From NCBI GenBank assembly GCA_031769625.1, contig JAUIMM010000739.1, forward strand, positions 248,001 through 312,000: a stretch of DNA of 64,000 bases, read 5' to 3'. Shown in pieces: positions 12,041-24,184 of the stretch. The DNA comes from Taudactylus pleione. Its lineage: Eukaryota > Chordata > Amphibia > Anura > Myobatrachidae. Numbering within the stretch: the first letter of the stretch is position 1; each line of letters opens with the position of its first letter. Both the position numbers and the translations under genes were made by a program. The notes beneath the pieces were generated by a model. That model was not told the origin of the DNA. It searched no databases and saw nothing but the letters and a program-made list of their open reading frames with translations.

Positions 12041-12689
12041 TGTAAACCCTTCTCTGTATGGTCGTGTACAAACCTGACCGAGATCTTTGTCCTTTCTTGT
12101 AGAACACACTTTTGAATTACTTGGTTATATTAAACATCTAACGATCACCTGACGCACTCAATAAATGGTAGCTGTGTTTTATTTCACTCTCCTGTGACAG
12201 CAGCTCCCCAATAGGCCCCTTTTGAACCCTTTGAGTTGGTGGACTAGCGTTGGCGTACGTGGAAATTAGCTTTTTTTTTTTTTTTTTCTGGCTATTAGCG
12301 CAGCATGTTTCAGGATTGGCAGCGCTATCTGCCCGTTTCCTGCTCATGATTTTCCACTTGGACTCTGCTGTCTTTTCACCCTAAGGTGGTCGTCCCTCTT
12401 CCATCTGAAGCCGGAGCCTGTTGTATCCGTTTTTCATCTTTCTGATCCCGAGAGCCACCGCCATTTCTTGGATGTTGTTTGGTCATTGCAGACTAATGTT
12501 GAATGTGGAAGTTTGAAAGTCAGACTGCCGCTTTGTACTTTGACGCACATCGGCGCAGCTGGCATGCTTCCAAGCAATCCATGGCTCACTGGTTGGATAC
12601 CACAACAGGCTACATTTACGCTCTCCAAACAACCGGTACCAGCTGATAAGGGATCCTCCCACTGCTTAGTCACCACTAGAAAGAAGTAG

Positions 12690-12980
12690 ATTTATGTTCT
12701 TACCTTTTTAAATCCTTTTCTTTAAGATTCATAGGTGACACAGGGACAATGCTGGGTGTAGGACTGTGCAGGAGGATTGGGCACCAAACAGTTAACATCT
12801 TGAGATCACGCAGCTCAGCCTCTTTCTCCCCCCGATACCCCACCCAGCCAAATAAATTAGCAAGAGATTAACAGGGGAAATGGAACAAACCCGCACAATC
12901 CAGGTGCGTCAGGGTGGGTGCTCTGTGTCCCTTATGGATCTCAAAGCAAACGATTCAACCAGGTAAAAACCATGAATATC
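12690..12980 (+). repeat. DIRS-type terminal region with palindromic ends
   Basis: The left part (TTCATAGGTGACACAGGGAC) and the right part (CTGTGTCCCTTATGGATCTC) are imperfect inverted copies. The layout matches the terminal regions at 17880-18235 and 52398-52785: an end palindrome, GGGCACCA..CAGTTAA, ATACCCCACCC, and a closing GTGCGTCAGGGTGGG. Confidence 0.6.
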
Positions 12981-13213
12981 ATTTTCTTCTACACTTCCAT
13001 AGGGGAATTGCTTTGGGACATCAGTGTTCCCTAAGGGACGGGAGACTCTTGAGCTGCACTGAGACCTCTCCATCCAAAGGCTGTGTCCGCAAAGGTGTCA
13101 AAGGAATAGAAACGGATAAACATGTGGACAGAAGAGGTACCCCCACGTATACGTGGCAGATGGTCAAACTGAGCCCACTTGTGAAAGCCGTAGAGCACAA
13201 AACAGAAATCAGA

Positions 13214-13981
13214 CTTAAGCTGGCCACGCACTAGACGATTTTCTGCCCAATTTCAATGCATTGGAAAGACAAATCGTGCAAATCATAAGTGTCCACTGAC
13301 AATGCACGTACCTACAGCCGGCAAGATCTGGCAATATAGGAAAGGTAATACATGTTGGTAGCTGCTCAATCACTTAAGTAATATCACTCAGGTGCATGTA
13401 AGGGACGGGTTAGTCTATACAAGAAACAACTATTTATTTTCTATTGTGTATATATAGTTTTCTTAGCATTTTATTTACACCTTTCACTTATTAACACACA
13501 GTTTTTGCTTTAATCTCATACTAACACCTTAGTCTCTCACTGGTGTGCTTCGCTGGGGTGGCTGGCTAGCGCCGGCTTTTTTGGGGTTCTGCACTCCAGA
13601 TTCTGACCAAGTGATAGGGACCTCCGGTATCAGAGACGCCGTGACGCGACCTGGAGGCTTAGCCATATCTTTGCAAATATATACAACTGATTATGGACCA
13701 CCATGTGGTTTTTCAAATCTTATTGCTGATTTCATTCAGTGATTACTTTTTGTTGTTTCTAATATAGGAAAGGTTCCTGGACTGCACACCCTAAATATAT
13801 ATAATGGGAGGTGCAATCTCATACAACACACTGGAAATCATTAAGGACGCACGAGAGGTCGTTGGTCAGATTGGACACTTTAAACACCATATCGTGTCCT
13901 GGACTTTCAGGAAGAGTTCAAGGGAAATCGCTAATGACATCACATAATTTGTGAGTCATTTAGTGTGTGGCCAGCGTTACA
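13214..13981. mobile_element. MITE with CTGGCCACGCACTA ends, itself interrupted
   Basis: The left end TAAGCTGGCCACGCACTAGA is mirrored at the right by TTTAGTGTGTGGCCAGCGTTA. The middle (about 13349-13762) is flanked by a repeated ATATAGGAAAGGT/ATATAGGAAAGGTT and may be a second insertion with its target duplication. Confidence 0.55.
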
Positions 13982-13984
13982 GAT

Positions 13985-16400
13985 ATTCCTAGTGTGGTCT
14001 ACATAGATGCAGAGGGCCCTCACAACATCCAAAGAGGCCTCCGCGGTGACTAAGCAGATGAATGAAAAGGCAGAAACCACAATCTGGAACAGAGATGTGA
14101 TGTGGAACAGAGTAACTACCTTCAGGATGTAGCCTACTTGTGTCCAAAGAATGATCCAATCGGAGTGAAAGACCAGCAACAGAGTGATGAAAGTGTGCTC
14201 AAGTCAGACAGGCTCTGGCCTAACATGATGGCCAGAAGGAATATAGTTTCCTATGTCTGCCAGTGAATGCCCACCAGCCCCTGGCCGAACACTGAGAAGT
14301 AAACCTTTCAAACCCGGAGATAAATGCTAGCTCTGGCAGGTTTGCAGGCAGTGAGCATGGTACGAATGACAGCCCTGGAAAAGCCCTTGGCCAACTCGTC
14401 AAAGCAAGACCGGCTAGATCTAGATGTAGGCATGGGACTCCCCAGCGGTGCTCCTTCCGTGGTAGCTGGACCGGAAGGCGCACAGATGGGAAGGACTTGA
14501 AAATCTGCATACCAGGTTCCCCGCAGCCACTCGGGAGTCACTAGGATCATGAAGCTACCTTCCACTTTCAATTTGCGGAGAACCCGCGGAATTAGTGAGA
14601 CCAGAGGGAATATGTGAATGAAACAAAAGACTCATCAAACCGCTAAGGCGTCCACCATTAGAGGTCCTGGATCCCTGGTGTGAGAATAGTACCTCAGCAA
14701 CATGTGGTTGTGTCAAGATGCCATCAAGTCTATATCCAGTAGGCCCCAGCGATGAACCAGAAGCTGAAAAATGGGCAGATTAAGAGACCTCATCTGAAAC
14801 AACGTCCTGGCAGCTTAGGAAGTCAGCTTCCCAATTCTGGACCCCTGAAATGAAGACCGGCGACAGAGCGGGTAGATGACGCTCTGTCCAGCTGAGAATG
14901 CGACTCTCCTCAGTCATGGCACTGCAACTGCCACCCTGATGGTTGATGTAGGTGACAGTCGCAATGTCAGACTAAACCTGGAGGAACAGTTGCGCAAAAC
15001 AAAGCCTGGAAGATTGCTCAGAGCTCCAGAAAATTGATCAGAAGGCTGCTCTCCTGAACCATCCAACGAGTCTGAAAAGGATTGCTGGCAGGCTACTGCC
15101 CCCCACCCTCGCAGACTGGCATGGTGAGCAGAACCCCATCCTGAATACAAAAAGGGGATGCCTGGAGCCACCACAAAAGGTAGAACTGGACCTCCAGAGA
15201 GAGGATGATGGTCTGAGTCTTGATCTGGAGATGGTATGTGTTCTATCGGGTCAGAACTTCCCTCTGAAGCAGCCGGGAGCAAACCTGTGCATATTTCACA
15301 AAGTCAAAGGTGGAGACAAGTGAGCCCAGGATCTGCATGCAGTAGTGAATGGGAACTTGGCGGTGATGCAAGAACCTGTGCATTTTGTCCTTTGTTTGTT
15401 AAAGATGGTCTCCAATTGTTGATCCATCCATGAGATTGGAGATCTATGGTCAGATAAAGATGTCCTTAGGGAACACCTGGCGACTGGGCCAGGATAAGAA
15501 GATTGTCCAGGTAAGGGAGAATCCTGACATCCCTGCGCCACAAATGAGCTGCCATGACCTATGTAAAAACATGAGCCGTGGAAGACCAAATGGAAATGCC
15601 CGAAATTGGTAATGGTCCCCCTGGACATCGAACTGGGGGAAATGCTGGTGATTGATCCGGAAAGGAACATGTAAAGTAGGCATCCTGGATGCCCATGAAA
15701 TCCACCAGGTCCAGCATCCGAATGATAGAACACAGATTCCATGTGGAACTTAGGGACCCACACAAAGCAGTTGAGAGACTTTAGGTTGAGTATTGTCCGA
15801 AAGGACCCATTCGGCTTCTGAACCAATTAGAGGATGGCATAGAAGCCTGTGCCTCTCTGAGCCCGGGGTACTGGAATAATTACCTTGGAGGGCAGAAGGT
15901 AGTGAATGAACTCCAGCAGGGCTTTTGCTTTTCAGGAGCCACTGGAAGAGCCATGGAACGAACTGGGTTCTTTTGGAAGGTTTGAGAGTACTAAGGTGTC
16001 AGACAGTCGCCAACCAAGTCTGGGAGAAAAGCAGAAGTCAGTCTCCCAGGTGAAGGTCTGCCCTGTCAGGCTTGGTGGTGGGGCGTCAGGCAGTCCAGGG
16101 TTGTTCGCTTCAGGGCTTAGAGCCCTTGGTGGAAGAGCCCTGATTCTTGGCCTTCCTTGCGGATGATAGGAGTGAAAATTAGTCACTAGTGACCACCGCA
16201 GAAACGCCGTCTTGGAATCTGCCACCGAGGCAATAATCTTGTCCAATTCAAGACCAAAGAGAACACCCCAGAATAAGGAAGAGCCTCCAGCGCCTTCTTC
16301 GAATGAGTCAGCGTGCCAGGAACAAAGCCAGGGGCCTTTCCTAGCTGCAACGGAGGAAGCTGACACCTTGTAGGTTAGGATACTAGTGGCAAGAGCCATC
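13985..16400 (-). mobile_element. DIRS-type retrotransposon, decayed, - strand
   Basis: Reading the minus strand from high to low coordinates gives gag-like sequence (TYKVSASSVAARKGPW and SWHAD, about 16310-16370) and the RT entry KPNGSFRTILNLKSLN (about 15773-15820). RT pieces AFPFGLPRL and a shifted YLDD region follow (about 15490-15610). RNase H reads ATVTYINHQGGSCSAM (about 14920-14965) and HLPALSPVFISGVQNWEADF (about 14825-14885). Recombinase pieces end in LDVVRALCIYVDHTRN (about 13985-14035). Frameshifts separate all domains. The family differs in sequence from the + strand copy at 8.6-13 kb. The ends were not resolved. Confidence 0.75.
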
Positions 16401-16900
16401 TCGCCTAGGAGTACCAGAGGAGAGGCCCTCTTCTATGGTGTCAGTCCAACTGCCGATGGCCTAAGCTATTCAAGCAGAAGCCAGATGTGTGATAGCACGT
16501 GCATGGGAATTAAAAAAACCTTAAGGATTTTTCGGCTAGGTAGTGGGAAGCCGTATTAGGGATAGGAAGGGGTAGAGTTCTTAACTAGGCGGGCAATATG
16601 CGCGTCCATCGGGGGAGCAGGATCCCATTTATGACGCTGCTCGGCAGGGAGCGGATAAAAGACTGTAATGCACTTGGACCATACTTTGTAGACGCTTGCA
16701 GGTCTCCTAGCATTCGCTAAAAGGTCCTCAAGCTGTTCTGTGCACCCTCTCGCCCTGTTAATACAGGGGGCTAACTGCCAAGGTACAGAGAGAACAGGTA
16801 CAGGCAGAAAAAGAAAAGATAATACATTCCAATGAAGACAAGCACAAAGTACATTGCACACACACACTTTAGTGTATATATACTGTATATTATATATACA

Positions 16901-17830
16901 CAGTGCATCCGGAAAGTATTCACCACGCTTAACTTTTTCCACATTTTGTTATGTTACAGCCTTATTCCAAAATGGAATTAATTAATTTTTGTCCTCAAAA
17001 TTCTACACACAATACCCCATAATGACAACGTGTAAAAAGGTTGAGATTTTTGCTAATTTAATAATAATAAAAAAAACGCTAAAGAAATCACATGTACATA
17101 AGTATTCACAGCCTTTGCCATGAAGCTCAAAATTGAGCCCCGATGCATCCTGTTTCCACTGATCAATTAAGCTATAGGAACAGCTCAAGGATGGACAGCA
17201 CATGTGGTAAATTCAGTTGATTGGACATGATTTTGATAGGCATACACCTGTCTAAATAAAGGTCCCACACTTGTCAGAGCACAAACCAAGCATGAAGTCC
17301 AAGGAATTGTCTGTGCCTCAAGACAATCCTGTCTCGGAGGTCTACAAATCTGGGGAAGGGTACAGAAAAATATCTGCTGCTTTGAAGGTCCCAATGAGCA
17401 CAGTGGCCTCCATCATCCGTAAATGGAAGAAGTTCGGAACCACCAGGACTCTTCCTAGAGTTGGCCGGCCGCCTAAACTGAGCGATCGGGAGAGAAGGGC
17501 CCTAGTCAGGGAGGTGACCAAGAACCCGATGGTCACTGTCAGAGCTACAGCATTCCTCTGTGGAGAGAGGAGAACCTTCCAGAAGGACAACCATCTCTGC
17601 AGCAATCCACCAATCAGGCCTGTATGCCAAAATGCATCTGAAGGACTCTCCGACCATGAGAGACAAAGATTGTACTCTTTGGCATTAATGCCAGGTGTTT
17701 GGAGGAACCCAGACACTGCTCTTCACCAGGCCAATACCACCATGGCCAGAAATGGTTCCTGACCTTTGCAAAAAGCGCATTGCTGGAGGCTGAGCATCTG
17801 TAAGAATTTCAAATAAAGGTTAATTATTTC
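16901..17830 (+). mobile_element. Tc1/mariner element, internally deleted and 3'-truncated
   Basis: The left end CAGTGCATCCGGAAAGTATT is the typical terminal repeat of a Tc1 subfamily. The reading frame from 17271 keeps the N-terminal helix-turn-helix region (EVYKSGEGYRKISAALKVP, IIRKWKKFGTTRTLPRVGRP). It then jumps over most of the DDE catalytic domain to WRNPDTALHQANT and a stop at 17760-17762. The matching right terminal repeat is missing. Confidence 0.88.
17292..17762 (+). pseudogene. Tc1 transposase remnant (catalytic domain deleted)
   Basis: About 160 codons remain open, compared with about 340 for an intact Tc1 transposase. The paired DNA-binding region is recognisable, while the DDE triad region is almost entirely absent. 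It cannot encode an active transposase. Confidence 0.85.
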
Positions 17831-17879
17831 TTATAACACAGCTATGAATGGGAACCACTGCCAAAAATGAAATACAGTA

Positions 17880-18235
17880 AAAACTTACCCTTGTTATCTC
17901 TCTTTCTTCGAAGTCCATAGGGTCCACAGGGTTGACCTTGGGATATAGGTTGGGAACCAAATCCAGGCACCACACAGTTGAAGCTTTCAGCTCCCAGGAT
18001 GCATTTTTGTCCACTCTCCCTATAACCTTGTCCCCAAGCCAGAGGCACCTCAGTTTGTAAGTAGCCAAAGGCCGGAGAAGAAAAGAAAGAAGACTGGAAC
18101 AGTCAAGAACCACACTCACAGAGGAGACGGGAAACCAGTGACCAGTAACACAGCCCATATGAAGCCAGGTGTGTCATGGCGGGTGCCCTTTGGACCCTAT
18201 GGACTTTGAAGAAGAAAATAAGAGAGATGGTAAGA
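17880..18235 (-). repeat. DIRS-type terminal repeat, left copy, palindromic ends
   Basis: AACTTACCCTTGTTATCTCT, then TTCGAAGTCCATAGGGTCC, then the body (GCACCACACAGTTGAAGC), then an inverted closing copy GGACCCTATGGACTTTGAAG. The body returns inverted at 24185-24340, and a homologue lies at 52398-52785. Confidence 0.75.
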
Positions 18236-18554
18236 ACTTACCCTTGTTATCTCTTTCTTCGAAGTCCATAGGGGGTCCACAGGGTTGACCTTGGGCATGT
18301 CCCAAAGCAGTCCAATTAAGGTTGGGGACGCTCCTGCGCTGAGAGGAGAATACGGCGTCCAAAGGAAGCATCCTGAAAGGCAAAGGTATCCAATGCAAAG
18401 AACCTTAGAAAGGTCTAGACAGATGACCACCTTACAAGACTGAACAGCCGAGGCACCACAGCGAGCCGCCCACAGCCCAAGTAGAATAAGCATCAACAGA
18501 AGCCGAAACAGAAAGGCCTTCCTGTGTGTAGGCCCCTGAGATAGTCATACGAAG

Positions 18555-18887
18555 CTACCTAGCCAATAATTGTTTATTGGCCGGCCATCCTTTCCTGTGA
18601 AATCCATTGAGCACAAATAAGGAGTCTGATTTCCGGAAGGAACTGGTACGGTCCACATAAAACCTGAGATACCGGACCACAGTCAATGAGACCCCACCAT
18701 CCGAGAGGACTGGTGATCGAAATGTTGGTACAATAAGTTCCTTAATAATATGGAACTCAAAAACTACTTTAGGAAGATACACAGGGCGAGAGAGACTCGC
18801 AGCCCTGTCTTTGTGAAATATCCATAAGAGGGAGCCACATAAGAACGCTCCCAATTCCGACACTCTCCTGGCAGATGCAAAAGCCAT
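18555..18887 (-). pseudogene. DIRS tyrosine recombinase fragment
   Basis: About 110 codons are open on the minus strand. They carry ASARRVSELGAF, FHKDRAASLSRPVYLPKVV, LRFYVDRTSSFRKSDSLFVL and KGWPANKQLLARW-type blocks, which are diagnostic of DIRS/Ngaro-like recombinases. It is the best preserved recombinase stretch in the window, but it lacks both termini. Confidence 0.8.
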
Positions 18888-19199
18888 AAGAAAGAGTCTA
18901 AGCTATAAACCACGTAAGGGCTATCAAAACTAGTGGTTCAAATTGAGGCCCCTGGAGGGCACGAAGAACTACTGCCAAATCCCAAGGATCCCCTAGGGGG
19001 GATAAAGGGAGGCAGAAACCAGAGAACACCCTGAAGGTAGGTCTGGACACCCGGGAGTGGAGCAATTGTGGAGGACTAGATCCAATCCAGCTGGAAGGTA
19101 TGCCAGAACCCTGGAAATCCTAAACACCTGAGGATCGTAGCTACAGGTACGATACCATAAGAAATATGTACACCACACTCTTTAGTAGATCCCAGCTGA

Positions 19200-19545
19200 A
19201 GCTGGCTTACGCACTCAAAACATCCCGATGATGATAGAGCCAGAGAATTCTTTGTCTTTGGACTACAGTAGGGACGCAGTCAGACGATCCAGGGAAAGGC
19301 AAGGATCCTGAGACAACAGGTCCGGATGTTGAGGCAGCATACAAACACATTCTGCGTGTAAAAGACAAACAAAGGAAACAGTCAGTTATTACATAGAACT
19401 GACAATCAAACCTGGCAGGCAAGAACAGCGCCGGGTGGGCGTCCAGTGTCCCCTGTGGAATCGGAGAAAGGGATTTATCGGTAAGTACCAAAATCCTGTT
19501 TTCTCCTTCATCCACTAGGGGACACTGGAGTCTCATTACAGTGGG
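19200..19545 (-). mobile_element. 3' end of a second DIRS family with head-to-head terminal repeats
   Basis: GTGTCCCCTGTGGAATCGG with GAGAAAGGGATTT faces an inverted partner, AAAATCCTGTTTTCTCC with TAGGGGACAC, across a short centre (ATCGGTAAGTACC). The flanking minus-strand text (PVSPSGWKR/VDEGENRI frames) resembles the end of a DIRS recombinase. Confidence 0.55.
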
Positions 19546-22449
19546 GATGTCCCAGAGCTCACATCCCGGGCGGGAGAGCGCTGAGAACCCTGCAGAAACT
19601 CATGGCCAAAATGCGAGACAGAAGGCCGCAAAAGAGCCAAAACAATAAGGTTGACAAAAGGTATGTCGGCCCGACCAAGAGGCCGCACCACAAAGCAGAG
19701 CCATAGAAAACCCCTAGACCCACTGCCTAGGGAGAACCCACCAAGCGCATGGAATACACCCCGATGGAAACAAAGGCTCCTTAGATGAGGCTAAAAGGCC
19801 AAACTGATGGTCAGACTAATGCAGCCTGCAATAGCCTGCTGCGTGACAGACAATGAATACGACCAAAATATATCGGACCAACCGAAAACCCATCTACATG
19901 AGAGATGCCATCCTATTCACGTAGACCCTGATGGCTCTGATAACATCCAGGGATCAAGAAGACAGAGAATCCCCCCTAAACACCATAGGCTGAAAAATGA
20001 GGAACGCAGACATCCCTTAAGAAAGAAAGACATGTGCAACAAAACTCAACCCTGTCCTTACAGAAAGGCAAGTAGGAAGGACAATGGGAGAGAACTCCAA
20101 GTTCTGACACAGTGCTGGCCTAAAACCAGGACTAAAAATAACCACTTTCTAAAATAAGAATCTCAAATCGACAATCTGTCATGCTTCAAACAGAGAAAAG
20201 AGACTGTAAGAAAAAAAAAATAACTAAAACCAAATCTCCACGGAGCCATGGGAGGAATAAAAAGTGGTAGTAATGTGATAACTTCCTGGAGGAAAGTGTG
20301 AACGTCCAGAAGCAAAACCAGATTCCTCTGAAAGAAAATAGTGCTAAGACCAGAACTGTCAGAGTTTCCAGACAAAGGACCACAGAGAACCTACCTCCAG
20401 GAAAAGAAGGAGCCTAGATATCCTGAACTATCTAGGAGAGCCCCGGCGTTCACACCAAAATACCTACACCCTTTCAATACGGCGGTAGAGCTTTAAAGGA
20501 ATGTCCTTCCTAGCTCGGAGTCTGTAAAGATCAGTAGAAGGCGTAGGATGCAACCACCACACCCCTCTGGGCCAATGTGGAGACGTGTCCTGCTGCCGAG
20601 AGGTCGACTTGTGAAAAACCCCACGGGTGAACCAGCTGTTAGATCCCTAGAGGGATGTCCATCCTGATAAATGAGGTAGACTGCCTCTCCATCTTCCACT
20701 CCTGGGAATAATTTTTGCTGAAATCTCCACTGCAAAAACCTCTGTCCTCACAGCTTGCCTCTTTCATGGACTCTAATCTATCCACCCTGAATTCCAAGCT
20801 GTTTAACAGCAATACTGCTTCCAGAGAAGTCCAGAGTCCTGTAAGTGTCTCACTAGAGTCACTGCCCCCCTTTCTCAGACACTTTTTGTTTAGAGGAGAA
20901 ACTAATCTTACACTCGGAACCGCTTGACTTCCAACCGGTGAGAAAAAGTCAACCACCACAACAAAGGCGTCTTGAGTACTATAGCCCAACCTCACTTGTC
21001 GGTGAAGTAAAAAGGTGAACCCGACCACTGAGAGGAGGCCCCACTGAACCGGTCTGGAGTGGATGGGAAGGCCTCGTAAATCTCACCCTATTCTCAAAAG
21101 AGACAGATGTAGAGGCGCACCGACCTTAGTCGAGTGGGGCTAATGAAATAGAGGTTACCTCTTCCTGAGGAAGGAAAACATTCTGGGCTATATGTTAAAA
21201 ACATTCTCAGACCTGGAAACTTCTATTTGTTTCTGATGAGACCCCTGAAAATTCATCCGCATTGCATGAGGCAACTGTGGGTCCGCAATCTGTGTTCCCA
21301 CAACTCAGGCCTGGAAGGAACTTTCCGGAGGAAATCATTTACGTAAGGGGCAATATTCAGTTCAAGAGGCCAAAGGAGGACTGAGTTCCAAGGAGAGCCA
21401 TTACCTATGATGAATAAGCTAGGTCGTAGATAGGACCTGTGAATCCTTCAAGCTTGTACCCGTGGATAATGAGGTCCCTAATCCAGACAAGAGAGTACTC
21501 ACACTGTAAAGGCTTGAAACGTGGACCCACCCTGAGATCCTCCAAGAGAGAGGGGAACCATGCGGTAGTGTATCTGGTGGAGGGCTTATAGTCCTGGTGA
21601 ATAGCAGTCTCTGCGCCCCGAAACTCTCAGAAAGGTCCTCTTTTGGACCTCTAAGTTAAATCACTGGCAGGTGAACGTAGACTTTTAAACTTCAGATGAA
21701 CTGACTCACGGGCCTTTTTCCGCCTGCTGCCTGCCTATTCGGTGGTCACAGAGCTCGGGACGGGTCCCGAATCAGTGTACGTGGCACCCCAGGCGGGGAC
21801 TTAAGGCACTCGTCACTGTGCCGGTCTCTTTTAGGGCCAGAAAAGACAGGAAGGACAATCTGAATAAGGTCTCTGAAAAGTTGAAGGAAATTATTCTAAG
21901 CCTTAGTGGACTGTATTAGATGAGACCTCTGTATTAGATGAGACCTCTATTGAAGCCCTATCAAAATAAGCAGCCAACCTTCTATCTGTACTGCTAAAGA
22001 GACAATTCGGAGAGAGTCTAGTCTCTTTAGGCTACAATAACTTATTTGGCTCAGCAGCCCACCACAGCAAGGCTAAAGCCCACAGCCACTACAGTGGAAA
22101 TCTTAGGATGTATTACTTATTGGAGCATATACTTCTCCCCATAAGTTGCTATATAATTTCCTGTCATCCTACATATTTAAAAATTCTTGGAGTGAAGACA
22201 ACCCCTTAGGATTATACTCACCCCACGGTATAGGCGGAATGTCAGCCCATGTGGTCCATTATACTGATAATAATCAGACATATTAAAATATTAAGTGATC
22301 GTATACTAGACCAGAGCCTGTGCCTATAAGCTTAAGGCACTACAAGGTTTTTTTTAGGAATGACTGTCTTAGAGAGCTGCATAAAATCCTGGTTACGGAC
22401 TACTGGCTAAGGAACTGGAAGTGGAGTACGTCCAAAGACGCTACTATAC

Positions 22450-22640
22450 CGCGTAGTGCTCTTTTGAGGCACTATAGACCAGCCCTGTAGCACCTGCAGT
22501 GTATTAAATGGAGCACCCGGAGAAAACCCACACAAGCACAGGGAGTATATACTCTGCACAGTTAGGGCCGTAGTGGGAATCAAACCCACAACCTCAGTGC
22601 TGTGTGGCAGTAATGCTAACCATTACACCGTCTGTGCTGT
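22450..22640 (-). mobile_element. V-SINE-like tRNA-derived SINE
   Basis: On the minus strand a tRNA-like head (GGTGTAATGGTTAGCATTAC as A-box region, GGTTTGATTCCC as B box) is followed by CTCCCTGTGCTTGTGTGGGT, then TTTCTCCGGGTGCTCC. This is the conserved central block known from vertebrate V-SINEs. The 3' tail is lost. Confidence 0.8.
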
Positions 22641-22644
22641 TCTA

Positions 22645-22742
22645 ATGTGCTAGGAGTCTTGCATTGCTGGCCTGGTGGGATTGAAACCCAGGCTGTGTGG
22701 GGTGCTAGCCAGAGACTCTACCCTTGAGCTACGGCTGGAATA
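22645..22742 (-). mobile_element. Second tRNA-like SINE head or tRNA pseudogene
   Basis: The minus strand shows CGTAGCTCAAGGGTAGAG (A box) and GGGTTTCAATCCC (B box) at tRNA spacing, with no CCA-ready acceptor stem. It abuts the V-SINE in the same orientation. Confidence 0.6.
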
Positions 22743-24184
22743 CTCTAGAAACCTTAGAGCTGGAGACACCATCCCTGTTCTGAGAAGCCACCTGGTGAGC
22801 AGAGGGAAAACGAACCTACCTTTATAGGAGCAGCAATGCTACACCCCCCCGAACCGAACCTATAGGCATGGGGATGTTTGATACTGAACCCGTGGACCCC
22901 AAAATTGGAGCACGTTTTAACTTACGCTGTACAGGACAGCGTATCCAACACCCCTTACCTTGTTATACAGTGTAAGGGAGCAAATTAGGTTCTTAGTGGG
23001 TAATTAACTCTGGGGACGCCTCAGTGCCCCTATGATACTTATAGACCCCACTCAAACGACAGTAAGTGTGACAGTAAGTGTGGTGAAACCAGGTTAGAAT
23101 CTGAAGCTGGCATACAGAGAGGCAGGAGAGAGCGTCTATGTAACGCTCCTGGCAGTGCCATGGAGCCATTTATAATTGCATACACTGTTTTCACATGCAT
23201 ACATGAGACATGTATTACGACAGACAACAGATACATACACATATACACAATATATACATATACACATACTCAGAGTGCCAGAAAAACCTTAGGCATATCA
23301 TTAAGCAATTGCTGTTTTCCTGCTCTCCTGACCAGCCCAACCTCCACTGTGTGTTAACAGTATCAAGTTAGGCAATCAGCCACTAGAATAAGCCCCTCTG
23401 TCCGGATCTGGTGCAGGCTTTCTATATGTAGTAGACGGTCAATGGCCACCCGCAGCTAAAGCGTCGATGGCCACAAAAACAGCATGACCGCCAAGCTAGG
23501 CTCCGCCTCCAGTCTGGCACCAAACAGGCCACTGGCACTTAGCGCTGATAAGAGGCTCAGCGCAGTCCAGCAAAATCTGCAATGTTTACAATGCAAAATC
23601 GTCTGTGCTTAGAAGCGCCAGGACAGGAGGAAGCAAGGAGCAGATCTCAGCGATAGGCTCCGCACTCCCGCCTATGGCGCCTGTTGTAACGCGCCCTTAC
23701 TATCACACACCGCCTTTTTTTTGTGCCAGACTGATGCTCACAGTATCTGCCTAAGCTGCCGGTGGGGCTAATGGAACACCGGACGTGCACCGCAAGCAGC
23801 GCATCCTGGTCAACCCTGGAGACAGTGGTCTCCATAGCCGAGGACCCCAGCGTGAGCCGCAAGCAGCTGCAGTAGGATCCTCCCGGCAGCTCCCACGTCG
23901 CAGACAGGCAGGGGCAGTCGGCTGCCTGTCTGTCCTCAATGCTTGTAATCAGCACCATCTTTTCTATTTTTAATCTAAACTATGCCCTAGGAGCACATTT
24001 CTAAGACTGAGGCTCGGGGGGGGGGGGGGGGTTGTGGGGAGATGGGGAAGAGCTACTAACTTCTAAATTCTTAAAAGTACCAGCTCCCGGTTAGCACACA
24101 TCTATAAAAAAAAAAAAAGCTTAGGGGCTGCTATTCAGCCCCCCTGCGCTAACGTTCACCCGACTCCGGCCGGGCACCAACTTA

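Larger units (their letters stand above)
8600..12980 (+). mobile_element. DIRS-type retrotransposon, decayed, + strand
   Basis: Translated remnants appear in the order expected for DIRS elements. A gag/RT lead-in lies near 8900-9000 (GKSPYLSIIPSQSW). The RT follows, with SLNINDVYLHM (9558-9588) and the catalytic-box remnant YLDNLMVKA (about 9732-9758). The RNase H region reads FESSRHRPHG in one frame and IDLTASNLNMKLP in another (about 10560-10605). Tyrosine-recombinase pieces lie at 10820-11220 (SALMVLFQRLLASLSD) and 12380-12690 (HASKQSMAHWLDTT). Stops and frameshifts break every domain. A MITE (11434-11950) and other sequence split the recombinase. The inverted-repeat terminus is at about 12690-12980. 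The left end was not resolved. Confidence 0.75.

Noticed and set aside
15296..15826. A 176-codon minus-strand frame considered as a host gene
   Set aside because: It begins with the DIRS reverse-transcriptase motif KPNGSFRTILNLKSLN and then goes out of frame. It is a retrotransposon fossil.
22560..22742. Possible functional tRNA genes on the minus strand
   Set aside because: A and B boxes are visible but acceptor stems do not pair, and one head runs into a SINE body. They are SINE-type sequences.
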